Positions 8,217-17,269 of a stretch of DNA of 49,467 bases are shown one piece after another. The notes beneath the pieces were generated by a model that searched no databases, was not told the origin of the DNA, and worked only from the letters and a program-made list of their open reading frames with translations. Each line of letters begins with the position of its first letter. Within the stretch, counting starts at the first letter, position 1. The DNA is taken from positions 1 to 49,467 of the forward strand of contig JAFEBI010000028.1 in NCBI GenBank assembly GCA_018242725.1, in the 5' to 3' direction. The translations under genes were made by a program, and so were the position numbers. The stretch is from Nitrospira sp. (lineage in GTDB: Bacteria; Nitrospirota; Nitrospiria; Nitrospirales; Nitrospiraceae).

Positions 8217-9181
8217 TGACTGATTCCTCTCATCGGCCCAGCAGTCGGCTTTCCCACTTTCAGGAGCGACGCCCCTTTCTTGCAGAACGCGTCGACCTGA
8301 TTGGCAATCTGGTGATAGGCCTCCGCCGTGGGCGTATCGGAGTTGAAGAGCGCGAAGGGTTCCCCGGCATCCGATTGTGTGACCACATCCGGATCGAGCG
8401 GAATTCTACCTAAGAACGGCACCCCCATATCGTTCGCGGACGCTTCTCCACCGCCCTTTCTGAACACATCGATATGCGCATGGCAGTGCGGACACTCAAG
8501 CCCACTCATATTTTCTACGATACCGATGATCGGCACCTCACTATCTTTACAGAACGTCACCGATTTGCGCGAGTCAAGCAGCGCCACTTCCTGAGGAGTC
8601 GTGACAATGACGGCGCCGCTGACCTGGCCGAGCAAGTCGATCGTGGTGACGGATTCGTTGCCCGTCCCTGGAGGAAGATCGATCAGGAGAAAATTCAGAT
8701 CCTGCCAATCGACTCCACCCAGGAGCTGATTGATAAATTCATACTTATAGGCATCCCGCCAGATGATGGGATCATCTGAGTTTTGCAGCAGAAACGACAT
8801 GGAGGCAATCTTCAAATTGTACGCCTGGAAAGGAATAATCCCGCCGGAGGTGCTGATCTTGAGCTTCTGTCCTTCGGCTCCAACCATCTTGGGAATATTG
8901 GGACCATGGATATCCATATCGCAGATCCCGACATGCCATCCTTTGAGCGCCAAACTCACCGCGATGTTCGTGGTACAGGTACTCTTCCCCACGCCACCCT
9001 TGTTGCTCATGATGAGCACCTTGTGCTCAATCCGCTCCATCCGCTTGGCCACCAGCCAGCGGCTGTGCCCTTCCTTATCCTTTTGACATTGTTCCGTTTC
9101 ATCACAGATGGCGCAGGCCCACATATAGGTGCAGGCATCTCCGCTTCCACTGTTATGAATCACATTGAGTTCACGTGCCAT
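8213..9181 (-). CDS. Mrp/Nbp35-type P-loop ATPase, iron-sulfur cluster carrier
   Basis: A 322-residue MinD/Mrp-class ATPase with a deviant Walker A (SNKGGVGKST, about 59-68), DMDIHGPNIPKM (about 93-104), DLPPGTG (about 169-175) and a C-terminal CPHC pair in LECPHCHAH. Mrp/Nbp35 proteins bind a transferable Fe-S cluster at that C-terminal pair. Unusually for bacterial Mrp, the N-terminus carries four cysteines (17, 23, 26 and 32), the last three spaced C-x2-C-x5-C as in the stable N-terminal cluster of eukaryotic Nbp35. Its place between tatC and moeA suggests it delivers clusters to an exported molybdo/iron-sulfur enzyme. It overlaps moeA by four bases. The ATG at 9181 is the start used. Confidence 0.9.
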   Translation of the reverse strand: MARELNVIHNSGSGDACTYMWACAICDETEQCQKDKEGHSRWLVAKRMERIEHKVLIMSNKGGVGKSTCTTNIAVSLALKGWHVGICDMDIHGPNIPKMVGAEGQKLKISTSGGIIPFQAYNLKIASMSFLLQNSDDPIIWRDAYKYEFINQLLGGVDWQDLNFLLIDLPPGTGNESVTTIDLLGQVSGAVIVTTPQEVALLDSRKSVTFCKDSEVPIIGIVENMSGLECPHCHAHIDVFRKGGGEASANDMGVPFLGRIPLDPDVVTQSDAGEPFALFNSDTPTAEAYHQIANQVDAFCKKGASLLKVGKPTAGPMRGISQ

Positions 9182-9223
9182 GTTCTATCTTTCCGGCGGA
9201 CAGGCTGCCCTGCGCCTGTACAG

Positions 9224-10225
9224 CTAGTGATGTCTTCCCCCTGGAACTCCCACATAGTCCTCGCCCGATGATTTCGGCATCGACATCCCAGCGGCACTCC
9301 CTCCAGCTCCTGCTCCCGCCATCGCCACGGTAGGCACTGAAGGCTGGACGGACTCAGCAGCGGGTTTTTTTCCAAAGACTTTCGCGCCAAAAATGCCGAC
9401 CCAGTAGAGCAGGAACATGGGACCGGCCATCAACGTTTGATTGAATGGATCAGGCGTGGGAGTGAGGATGGCCGCAATCACGAACGATCCTAACAACGCC
9501 CATTTCCAATATTGAATCAGGAACGGCGCATCCACCCACCCGAGTTTCGCCATAAGCGTCAGCGCCAACGGCACTTCAAAAATCAGCCCAAACACCATCA
9601 GAAACCAGAGGGCAAAGCCGACATATTGCGCAATAGAAATCTGCGGCACAAATCCCGCGTTGACGCCGTACGAAATCAAAAAATTTAACGCAAACGGCAG
9701 GACGAAAAAAAATGAAAATCCGGCCCCCGCATAAAACGCCGCTGCGCTGACACACACAAACGGTCCGACAAACCGCCGTTCTTGAGCGTGCAACCCAGGA
9801 ACCACGAACCGCCAGATCTCATACAGCAGATACGGCATGGCGAGCACAATGGCACACAAGCCCGCCACCTTGACATTCTGCCAGAGCGCCTCCGCCGGAG
9901 CGAGAAATACAAACGGCACGGTCGGGAGATCGGTGGGTTCCCATGTCAACTGACTGGGAACGAACATGTTCTGGAGCGGAACGCGCAGCCATTTGACTAA
10001 CGTGTCGGCATACAGGAAGGTCCCCATGAACACGACGGCCAACGCGATCACCGCACGGGTCAGCCGGACCTGGAACTCCACGAGGTGTTCCAGGACCGGC
10101 ATTTTCTTATCCTCCAGCGGCTTGAAAACTGAATCTTGCAGCCACTGGTTCAGTTTGTTCAACACAGAGCCTCGTACATGCTGGAATCGGTCGATCTCAC
10201 GATCTGCTGATCGGGTTTCCGGCAA
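9224..10225 (-). CDS. tatC: Sec-independent protein translocase subunit TatC
   Basis: A six-span TatC that, with TatA/B, exports folded cofactor-containing proteins bearing twin-arginine signals. Visible landmarks are the N-terminal MPVLEHLVEFQVRL (about 42-55), FLAPAEALWQNVKVAG in the first periplasmic/second-helix region, PYLLYEIWRFVVPGL (about 130-144), and ILTPTPDPFNQTLMAGP (about 256-272). After the last span a tail of about 50 residues rich in Ala, Gly and Ser is not part of the core fold. The 10225 start is a TTG without a ribosome site. A GTG at 10165 or TTG at 10162 behind GAGG would give about 313 residues and may be the true start. No tatA/tatB is present in the window. Confidence 0.93.
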   Translation of the reverse strand: MPETRSADREIDRFQHVRGSVLNKLNQWLQDSVFKPLEDKKMPVLEHLVEFQVRLTRAVIALAVVFMGTFLYADTLVKWLRVPLQNMFVPSQLTWEPTDLPTVPFVFLAPAEALWQNVKVAGLCAIVLAMPYLLYEIWRFVVPGLHAQERRFVGPFVCVSAAAFYAGAGFSFFFVLPFALNFLISYGVNAGFVPQISIAQYVGFALWFLMVFGLIFEVPLALTLMAKLGWVDAPFLIQYWKWALLGSFVIAAILTPTPDPFNQTLMAGPMFLLYWVGIFGAKVFGKKPAAESVQPSVPTVAMAGAGAGGSAAGMSMPKSSGEDYVGVPGGRHH

Positions 10226-10263
10226 TCAACAGATCGACAAATCAACAAATGCTCCTGTGCTTC

Positions 10264-11769
10264 CTACTTCGGATTGATCGCCACGAAGAGGCTATTTCCC
10301 TGACGATTGACCAGCAACACCGCAAGCTCGTCTTTTTTAATTTTCTCGGCGGCCTTCTGGTACTCGCCAAGCGTCTTGACGGATTCATGGTTGACTTCCT
10401 GGATGACATCGCCGCGCTGCAGGCCAGCCGCTTCCGCCTGTCCACCAGGCTCCACCGAGGTAATCACTACCCCGGTCGTCTTAGAAGGGATATTCAATTG
10501 GCTCATCAACGCATTGTCCAGCGCCTGGACACGAAGCGATGCCAACACATTGTCCGGTGGCTTAACCTGCTCTCCCGCTTCCTTCGGTGGCCCCGGCTCC
10601 TTCTTCGCCAAGACTTCATCCGATGGACGCTCCGCCACCTTCACGGCAATGACATGCTCCTTCCCTTCGCGAACGACCTTCACCTGGGCATCCTTGCCGA
10701 CGACCGTCCTGGCAACAAGATTGCGCAGCTGACTGACCGTCTGCACCTCTTTCCCGTTGAAAGCCACCACCACGTCACCCCGCTTGACCCCGGCGGCATG
10801 CGAGGGGCCGTTCTCGTTGACATCGCTGATCAACACGCCTTTCCGCTGATCCGGAAGCTTGAAAGATTTCGCCAAGGCCGGCGTGATCTCCTGGATCGCC
10901 ACGCCCATCCATCCCCGCACGACTTTCCCGGTCTTTTGGAGGCTATCGACGATATCGAGCGCAATGCTACTGGGAATCGCAAACCCAATTCCCTCCGATC
11001 CGCCGGTCCTTGAGAAAATCGCGGTGTTAATCCCGATCAGATCCCCATTCATATTGACGAGCGCCCCACCTGAATTTCCAGGGTTGATGGCCGCATCGGT
11101 CTGGATAAAGTCTTCATAGTCGGCAATTCCCACATTGCCACGCCCCAACGCACTGATGATACCCAGCGTCACGGTCGAACTCAGTCCAAATGGACTTCCG
11201 ACGGCCAACACCAGGTCTCCAACCTGGAGTTTTTCGTACTCCGCCCACTTGAGCGACGGCAGATCCGCGGCATCGATCTTGACCACCGCTAAATCAGTCT
11301 TTGGATCAGTCCCGACAATCTTGGCAGAAAACTCCCGCCGATCACTCAGTGTCACAGTAATCTGGGTCGCCCCTTCCACAACGTGATTGTTGGTCACGAT
11401 AAACCCATTGGCATCAAGAATGACCCCGGAACCGGCACTCTGATCAGGTTTGCCGTGCGGAGCAGGAGGGCCACCATGTGGGGTCGGCGGAGTCGGTGAT
11501 TCCTCACCGGGCTCATCCCCGGGAGGCGGCGTCCCGAATGGATTAGGCGGAACCCCACCTCGCCTCCGACTCCCTTCCTTTCCGCCGGTGACGGCAATGT
11601 TCACGACGGCAGGCATCGTCTTTTTCACAATCTCCGAGAACCCCTGGTCCCACGCTGGAGGAACCCCTGAAGCCGAAACAGGCGACACGCATCCGCTTCC
11701 GATAAGAGCGGATACAGCCAATCCACACGCGATGAGTATGTTCGTCGTTTGCTGAGTCCACATGAACAT
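10264..11769 (-). CDS. DegP/HtrA-family periplasmic serine protease, probable lipoprotein
   Basis: A 501-residue Do-type protease. The catalytic triad is His129 (TNNHVVEG), Asp159 (TDLAVV) and Ser233 (NPGNSGGAL), followed by two PDZ domains (about 275-370 and 400-495). The N-terminus is a signal sequence ending in a lipobox-like IGSGC, so Cys27 may be lipidated. Between about 70 and 110 there is a Pro/Gly-rich linker not seen in Escherichia coli DegP. It degrades or refolds misfolded envelope proteins. GGAGG nine bases ahead of the ATG at 11769 fixes the start. It is the first gene of the operon that continues through tatC, the Nbp35-like ATPase, moeA, mobB, the cytochrome and the ABC exporter, with a 38-bp gap to tatC. 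Confidence 0.94.
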   Translation of the reverse strand: MFMWTQQTTNILIACGLAVSALIGSGCVSPVSASGVPPAWDQGFSEIVKKTMPAVVNIAVTGGKEGSRRRGGVPPNPFGTPPPGDEPGEESPTPPTPHGGPPAPHGKPDQSAGSGVILDANGFIVTNNHVVEGATQITVTLSDRREFSAKIVGTDPKTDLAVVKIDAADLPSLKWAEYEKLQVGDLVLAVGSPFGLSSTVTLGIISALGRGNVGIADYEDFIQTDAAINPGNSGGALVNMNGDLIGINTAIFSRTGGSEGIGFAIPSSIALDIVDSLQKTGKVVRGWMGVAIQEITPALAKSFKLPDQRKGVLISDVNENGPSHAAGVKRGDVVVAFNGKEVQTVSQLRNLVARTVVGKDAQVKVVREGKEHVIAVKVAERPSDEVLAKKEPGPPKEAGEQVKPPDNVLASLRVQALDNALMSQLNIPSKTTGVVITSVEPGGQAEAAGLQRGDVIQEVNHESVKTLGEYQKAAEKIKKDELAVLLVNRQGNSLFVAINPK

Positions 11770-11845
11770 ATCTGAGTTCCTCCAGGATGTGACTCTTCAT
11801 GAGAGTCCTAATTAGGAATGAGCCTCCGCATCAGTTTAACAATCT

Positions 11846-11875
11846 ATCTTACACTACTCATTTGATCGGCTTCAA
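11846..11875 (-). promoter_or_regulatory. Possible sigma-70 promoter of the degP-tatC-moeA operon
   Basis: On the minus strand TTGAAG (11870-11875) and TAAGAT (11846-11851) are separated by 18 bp and lie about 80 bp before the degP-like start. The match is fair rather than strong. The position, upstream of the first gene of the operon, is the main support. Confidence 0.35.
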
Positions 11876-12039
11876 AGGAGAAAAGGCCGGACGACAGAAG
11901 CAGAACCAGCCCATGCAGGTCGGCAAGCGCATGATAAATCTCTACCATATCAGACCGGCGTGTTATAGCCCAGACTTCTCTGAGACCCGTTGCATTCACG
12001 TGAGGTTTCCAGTACCGTGACAGGCCGTTAGTCTTAATC

Positions 12040-13935
12040 ATGCAAGCAGAAGTAGACTCGGCAGTGACCCACGACAACTGGCTCAGCAATATCGGTATTC
12101 TAGCAGGAGCTTGGATCGGCGGTGTATTGCTCGTCCTCTCCGGCTGTGCTGCACATCTTGAGTTCCCTCCAATGGGGACTCCCCTTTCCGCCAGCGCTAA
12201 ACTGGAAACGTCATCCGCCCTGAAGGACCTCACGCTTCGCTATACGAATACATGCGGGCAGCTCCAGGAAGTTCCGTTAGGGGGGCGCTTGCAAGAGGCG
12301 TTACAGGAGGGCCTTCACCGAACCTTTGAGCGTGTGGTTTTGGACGGAGCAGAAAGCGCCGGCCCACCGGACCATGTCGTCCAGGTCGACCTGATTGACT
12401 CGTCGTTCGACCTCAACAAAGAGGCGCTCTACGACCGTGCCCCGGCCGTCATCCATCTCAATGCGATCGCCCGTGTGTATGACCGAACGGGGACGTTGCT
12501 CCGGCAAACGGACATTGCCGTGTCCCGCCAGGAACGTCTGCGGCTCGAACAGGTCTCAAAAAACTGCGATTACATCATTGATCCGTTCGTCCAGGACACC
12601 ACGATCGACTTTGCAACACGAGTCGCCCTCACGGCGAAGCAGGCCGCAGCAAGCCATGGCGCTCTCAGTTCGACAGAGCCGACTACTCCACCCTCAGAAG
12701 AAACCCTCGCCGTGCCTCCCGCGTTGAGCCTAGCATTGACCGAACCACCACACGGCCCCACCACCACTTCGACTGCGCTCCGATTCAAGGCGCTGTTACT
12801 CGATGAAAACAGCGATCTCTTGCTCGAAGGTGGCGAACATGTTCGCATCCGCGTCGACGTCGTCAACACAGGATCAACCCTGATCGAGACCGCCTCGGCC
12901 TCTTTGACAGGGACTCGGCTCGCTCTCGAACATTTTCCCACGACGATCTTGAGAATTCCGCCGCTGCAACCGGGCCAAACAAGATCGTTGGAGTTTGTCG
13001 CCACCCTACCCCTGCTCGCACAACCGGAGCAGGCCGAGATTCGGGTAATCGTGGAGGAGCGCAGCGGAGCCACGGCCCCGCCTCAAACCCTGTCCTTCAC
13101 GATCGCTCCGACGGGAACCAGAGGTGACGATGTCGATCAGGTATCACCCCAAGCATCCACTGTTCAACACCCAGCCGTCTCCGTCGTTGCCATCGGCATC
13201 AGCTCCACCCTCACGCAGCAGATTCCATCGCGCATGCATGCAGCACATGATGCGGAAACGGTCGCCAAGTATTTCCAGACGCTCGGAGGTGTGCCGTCAT
13301 CCAATATCGCTCTATTGATGGACCGCAAGGCCACCTCTGCGCAGATCGAGAAAACCCTGCGCGAATGGCTCCCGACTCGTTCGGCGAAGGACGGGATCGT
13401 GATCATCTATTTTTCCGGCCAAGCGATGATCTCTCCAAGAGGGGAAATCATGCTGGTGCCCTATGACGGGACAAAGACCCCGACCAGTCTGTATCGACTG
13501 AGCGCACTGGAGTCAGTCCTCGCGAGACTACACCCGCAGCAGGCCATCTTGATCTTCGACGGGAAAACGTCTCCCGTTATCGACCAGACCAAAACACCCC
13601 CCACCCCGCGGTGGGACCTGGATGGGGACAACACGATTCGATTGATTGCCGTCGAGGGCCTTGCAGCCGGAATCGAAGACGACACCCATCGTCACGGACT
13701 TTTCACCTATTACCTACTGCGCGGTCTCCGCGGAGAAGCAGATACGAACCGAGATGGGAAGATCACCCTCGGAGAGGTGAGTGGATTCGTACGGCAGAAA
13801 GTCGCCTGGGCGTCAAAATCACAGTTCAATGTAACCCAACGCCCGCAAATGATCCCACTGCTGAAATCGGACGATAAAACGGGAGACATCATCCTTACGA
13901 CACTCCCCTCTCTTGCCGCATCGGAAACGCCTTAA
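12040..13935 (+). CDS. Caspase-fold (C14) lipoprotein lacking catalytic His and Cys
   Basis: A 631-residue protein with an N-terminal hydrophobic segment and lipobox (LSGCAAH, Cys about 37), a region of unknown fold (about 50-215), a beta-rich domain (about 245-365), and a C-terminal caspase-like p20 domain (about 380-545). The domain is recognisable from VVAIGIS, the SNIALLMDRKAT segment and IIYFSG. The catalytic histidine expected after YFSG is Gln461 (YFSGQAM). The catalytic cysteine expected two residues after Asp507 is Lys509 (IFDGK). A canonical EF-hand loop (Asp568 to Glu579, DTNRDGKITLGE) follows. It is therefore probably an inactive scaffold at the outer membrane. The gene stands alone on the plus strand between two minus-strand units. 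Confidence 0.82.
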   Translation: MQAEVDSAVTHDNWLSNIGILAGAWIGGVLLVLSGCAAHLEFPPMGTPLSASAKLETSSALKDLTLRYTNTCGQLQEVPLGGRLQEALQEGLHRTFERVVLDGAESAGPPDHVVQVDLIDSSFDLNKEALYDRAPAVIHLNAIARVYDRTGTLLRQTDIAVSRQERLRLEQVSKNCDYIIDPFVQDTTIDFATRVALTAKQAAASHGALSSTEPTTPPSEETLAVPPALSLALTEPPHGPTTTSTALRFKALLLDENSDLLLEGGEHVRIRVDVVNTGSTLIETASASLTGTRLALEHFPTTILRIPPLQPGQTRSLEFVATLPLLAQPEQAEIRVIVEERSGATAPPQTLSFTIAPTGTRGDDVDQVSPQASTVQHPAVSVVAIGISSTLTQQIPSRMHAAHDAETVAKYFQTLGGVPSSNIALLMDRKATSAQIEKTLREWLPTRSAKDGIVIIYFSGQAMISPRGEIMLVPYDGTKTPTSLYRLSALESVLARLHPQQAILIFDGKTSPVIDQTKTPPTPRWDLDGDNTIRLIAVEGLAAGIEDDTHRHGLFTYYLLRGLRGEADTNRDGKITLGEVSGFVRQKVAWASKSQFNVTQRPQMIPLLKSDDKTGDIILTTLPSLAASETP

Positions 13936-14500
13936 CTCGCGTAACTCAGAACGGTTCGCTGGAAGGCAACTCGACCAGCCGGTTAGCTCAGGGATCGAAC
14001 CGGCTCTTGCAACGCACAATACAAGACTCGCCCACAACCTCCCCGCGCAAAGAAGAGGATCATATCCTGAACGCGACGAAGCAGAGGCGCGTGACGGGAG
14101 TACACAAGGCAAACCCAATTTTCGCATACAGAATGCGCATCCTATCAAGGCCTCACAGCTGACTTTTGCTGATTTCTTGAGTTGTGATCGTTGTCTCTGA
14201 ACGCCACTTAGAAATGCACGGACAACCCACCGACTCCATGAAGACTGTTCAATGGGGAATCCCGCCTAACGGTGCCAAAACAGGGTTCTTTGGATTCCAG
14301 CCTATGAGAAGCATGGGTAAATTTCCCTTTAACAAATACAGCAAGATGTTTGAATAGAAACACTTTCACCCCACCTAATTCCTACAACGCTGCATCAGTG
14401 TCACCTGTGCTCTCAAACCCGTTAGAGCGCACGTGTTGCATACCTCCGCCAAGACCGATGTACGGTCCGTCATTCGGTCTTACCATCCCTTCGTGACAAC
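13936..14500. other. Intergenic region, 565 bp, no gene seen
   Basis: I see no convincing coding frame on either strand. A hairpin of seven pairs (13978-13984 with 13998-14004, 13-nt loop) sits about 45 bp after the pseudo-caspase stop and has no T-run, so it is at best a weak terminator. Confidence 0.5.
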
Positions 14501-14536
14501 AAAAGAGGGTGGGGAGTTGCCTCCCCACCCTCTTTT
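14501..14536 (-). terminator. Strong rho-independent terminator, symmetric
   Basis: A perfect 16-bp stem (14501-14516 with 14521-14536, TTGC loop) bounded by AAAA on one side and TTTT on the other. It could work in both directions. It lies 55 bp after the stop of the secreted repeat protein gene and is closest to that gene. Its core resembles the terminator at 16738-16778. Confidence 0.88.
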
Positions 14537-14590
14537 AATTGGTTTCAGTGTGAGCAACGGCGGGTGATCGCCCCTGCTCATACGGTACTT

Positions 14591-16432
14591 CTATTGACCG
14601 GCTACTTGCAGTTGAATACTCCCTGTTTCCGTCAGCGCAGGGTTGATCGTAATCGTGTATGTGTCCGTCGTGGCCAGCGTCACCGTATTCAGGTTAAAGC
14701 TGGAGGCTGAACTGGTAGCCCCTGCCTGCAAGACTCCACTTGGTGTGTAAAGATTCACCGTGACGCTGTCGAATTTGTTATTGGTCGCCTTGATCGTGAC
14801 CTGTTGGTTGGCTGTCCCGTTAAATGTATAGCGACCGCTCTGACCGGCTCGGCTGATCATGATCGACCTGGGTGCAGCGTTGATCTTGAGCGAGTCCGAC
14901 ACCTCCGTGGAAAGTGTCAGCGTCATGTTGCCTGTGTAACTGCCCACCGGATCGACAAGAATTGTATACGTTCCAGTCGTCGGCAAAGGGTTTTGATCTT
15001 CAAGCCCCCCGCCAGCGGTACCCACAGCGGTCGATGCGAGGACCGTCCCTTCCGATGTCATAAGGGTGACGGCGCTGGATGTAATATTTACCGACGTAAG
15101 CCCAAGATTGACCCATTGCCCAGCCTTGCCATTAAATATCAATCGAGCTGTCTGACCAGATCTTGTGAGCGCGACCGGCACTGCCGCTCCGTCGAGCGTG
15201 ATCGTGCCCGAGACTGGAGAAGAAAGGGCGAGCGTCATGCTTCCGGTATAGTTACTGACCGGCACCACGACGACAGAGTAGGTTCCCGTTACCGGCAAAG
15301 GGGTCAAAGGATCTAGACTACCGCCGCTCGGACCGATCGTAGTCGACTCCCACTTACTGCCATCTGGTTTCATTATCAATACAGTGCTCATGGGAATTGA
15401 AACTCCGGAAACACCGAGATTAACCCATTGGCCAGCCGTTCCATTAAATGTATAGCGCGCCTTTTGACCAGGCACCGTCAGAGTCGGCGTCACCGTTACT
15501 TGGTCTATCATAATATTACCGGTCAGCTCCGGAGCGTTATACAGCGCAAGCTTGGCTTTACCGGTATAACTCAAGTCGGGATCGACCAGGACGGCATAGG
15601 TCCCGTTAGTCGGAAGAACCTGTCCCGGAATCATGACACCACCACCCGCAAATGAGAGCGGCTGACTCAAAGGAGTTCCATCCGGTTGAATGATCGAGAC
15701 GATACCACTTCGAATGGTCACATCGCTCAGCTGCAAACTCACGATCTGCCCGCTCGTACCAGAGAACGTGTAACGAGCATTTTGTCCCGCACGGTTAATG
15801 GCAATTGGCACCGCCGAGCCGTGAGGCACTATTTCTCCGCCCAGTTCGCTTGAAACTGCAACGGAGACACTTCCGGTGTAATCGCCGGCTGGCTCGATCA
15901 CAACCGTATAGGCTCCGGTTACCGGCAATTCGACGAGGTCGACACTGCTGCCATTTATCTCGCTGGAAGAGATCCAATTCCCTGTCGAATCGCCGGTTGT
16001 TAGATAAGAGGTGGTTTCACTATGCACTTGGGTCTGTGTAGAGAGTGGCCGGGTACCCATTGTCGCATAGTATTGTTTTATCGCGGACGGCTGAGTACCT
16101 ACTACAGCTCCATTCGGCTGATGAACCGTGACCTTGAACTGGGTAAGGCTCACACCGCTAAAGCCGATGCTGATTCGTTGAGCAGCCGTTCCGTCAAAAA
16201 CGAGCACTGCCTTTTTCTTCGCAGTAGTGATAGTGGCTTTGACAGGTTCGCCGCCAAGTGTCACACGGCCATTGTATTCAACGTCTCCAGATGTAATACC
16301 AGTCGGTAAAGCACTTTCTCCGGCAAAACTCGTGTCAGAGCCAATACTCCACATACCCCCCGCTGGTACAAGCGCGAGCGATGCTGCTACGACTGCTACT
16401 CGGCACTTCACCCATGGATATAGGCTGTGCAT
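14591..16432 (-). CDS. Secreted protein with five tandem PPC-like beta repeats
   Basis: A 613-residue exported protein. A signal peptide (about 1-38) is followed by five repeats of about 100 residues (roughly 50-195, 197-300, 302-405, 407-510 and 512-613). Each repeat has a core of RYTFNGTAGQWVNLG-like strand, an xPDG turn, an LPxTGTYxVxVxP strand and a YTGxMTLxLS end. The first is longer, with an insertion at about 115-165. The pattern is like bacterial pre-peptidase C-terminal (PPC) domains, here without any peptidase. A surface or extracellular-matrix role is reasonable but not shown. GGAGGG just before the ATG at 16432 sets the start. It is a single-gene unit with its own terminator. Confidence 0.82.
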   Translation of the reverse strand: MHSLYPWVKCRVAVVAASLALVPAGGMWSIGSDTSFAGESALPTGITSGDVEYNGRVTLGGEPVKATITTAKKKAVLVFDGTAAQRISIGFSGVSLTQFKVTVHQPNGAVVGTQPSAIKQYYATMGTRPLSTQTQVHSETTSYLTTGDSTGNWISSSEINGSSVDLVELPVTGAYTVVIEPAGDYTGSVSVAVSSELGGEIVPHGSAVPIAINRAGQNARYTFSGTSGQIVSLQLSDVTIRSGIVSIIQPDGTPLSQPLSFAGGGVMIPGQVLPTNGTYAVLVDPDLSYTGKAKLALYNAPELTGNIMIDQVTVTPTLTVPGQKARYTFNGTAGQWVNLGVSGVSIPMSTVLIMKPDGSKWESTTIGPSGGSLDPLTPLPVTGTYSVVVVPVSNYTGSMTLALSSPVSGTITLDGAAVPVALTRSGQTARLIFNGKAGQWVNLGLTSVNITSSAVTLMTSEGTVLASTAVGTAGGGLEDQNPLPTTGTYTILVDPVGSYTGNMTLTLSTEVSDSLKINAAPRSIMISRAGQSGRYTFNGTANQQVTIKATNNKFDSVTVNLYTPSGVLQAGATSSASSFNLNTVTLATTDTYTITINPALTETGSIQLQVAGQ

Positions 16433-16737
16433 AGTCGCCCTCCTAATTGTTCAAAATAAAAACACTGACGGTTCGCTGTATTTAGTCACCGCGTTTGATC
16501 TTTTATGGCGATTCTATCGCGTCCGGCGGACTGTACCCTTTTTTGTATGCAAGGCGCAATCCCCCCATACCTTCAAACGCAATATTCCCCCACCCCCAAA
16601 CGAGGGGATAGCGGCACAGATCGTCCAGGATCTTGGTCCTGGTAGCAGCTGACACTGTGAAGTGGAGAGCGTACGGCCTGAGTCGGAAGGTGTCACGAAG
16701 CGTTCAGGACACTCGTGCTCGTCGTAGACTGATACAC
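16433..16737. other. Intergenic region, 305 bp, upstream of the repeat protein gene
   Basis: It must hold the promoter of the minus-strand repeat-protein gene, but I could not pick convincing -35 and -10 elements. A short inverted pair (CCAGGA/TCCTGG near 16626-16643) is present. No coding frame is supported. Confidence 0.4.
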
Positions 16738-16778
16738 AAAAAGAGAGGGTGAGAAGTTCCCTCCCCACCCTCTCCTTT
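16738..16778 (-). terminator. Rho-independent terminator of the cytochrome c gene
   Basis: On the minus strand GAGAGGGTG (16743-16751) pairs with CACCCTCTC (16766-16774), and five T follow (16738-16742). The inner stem is imperfect. It lies 45 bp past the cytochrome stop. Confidence 0.8.
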
Positions 16779-16822
16779 TGTCATTCTTCTTATGAACTTA
16801 CGAGGAACAGCCGAGCGAGTGG

Positions 16823-17269
16823 TTACTCGCTCTTGCAGAAACTCCGCTCATAATTGATGATGTTCCAAGCTTCTTCTTCAGTGATCGCAGCCGGAACCAA
16901 GGACACCATGCCGGTTCCCGGGCTGCCGTTCTTGATGACCCAGAACAGCTCGCCATCTTTCCGCTTCTTGTGGAACTTGCAGTTGGTAAAGTCGCGTGGG
17001 CTCGGATTGAGGATTTTGCCCGCTTCTCCCTGTCCATCGCCAGCCTTACCATGGCAATTGAAACAGGTGCCTTTCCCTTCATACAGCGCCTTGCCTTTGG
17101 CGATGCTTTCGGGCGAGGTTGCGACCGGATTCTTCAGTGCCTTAGCATCCGCCATCTGATCCGGCGGAACGCGAGGCTTGGTCGGATCCTTTTCTTCAGC
17201 TCCCACCACCGAGACAGAGAGAAACATCACCGCTGCCGCGATTCCCAAAAACTTGGACAGATACCCCAT
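16823..17269 (-). CDS. Small periplasmic monohaem cytochrome c
   Basis: A 148-residue class I cytochrome c. The signal peptide covers about 1-24 (cleavage near VVGAEE), the haem motif is CFNCH at about 70-74, and GMVSLVP around 119-125 offers the distal methionine. The sequence is lysine-rich. A perfect GGAGG seven bases before the ATG at 17269 sets the start, and the frame extends to 17299 without support. It is transcribed alone from a strong-looking promoter and ends at its own terminator. This fits an abundant soluble electron carrier, for example between a periplasmic dehydrogenase and a terminal oxidase. The partner is unknown. Two further cysteines (about 94 and 146) lie outside the haem motif. 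Confidence 0.9.
   Translation of the reverse strand: MGYLSKFLGIAAAVMFLSVSVVGAEEKDPTKPRVPPDQMADAKALKNPVATSPESIAKGKALYEGKGTCFNCHGKAGDGQGEAGKILNPSPRDFTNCKFHKKRKDGELFWVIKNGSPGTGMVSLVPAAITEEEAWNIINYERSFCKSE

Noticed and set aside
10249..11013. A 254-codon open frame opposite the degP-like gene
   Set aside because: It is antisense to a protease with an intact catalytic triad and shows only shadow composition, rich in His and Arg.
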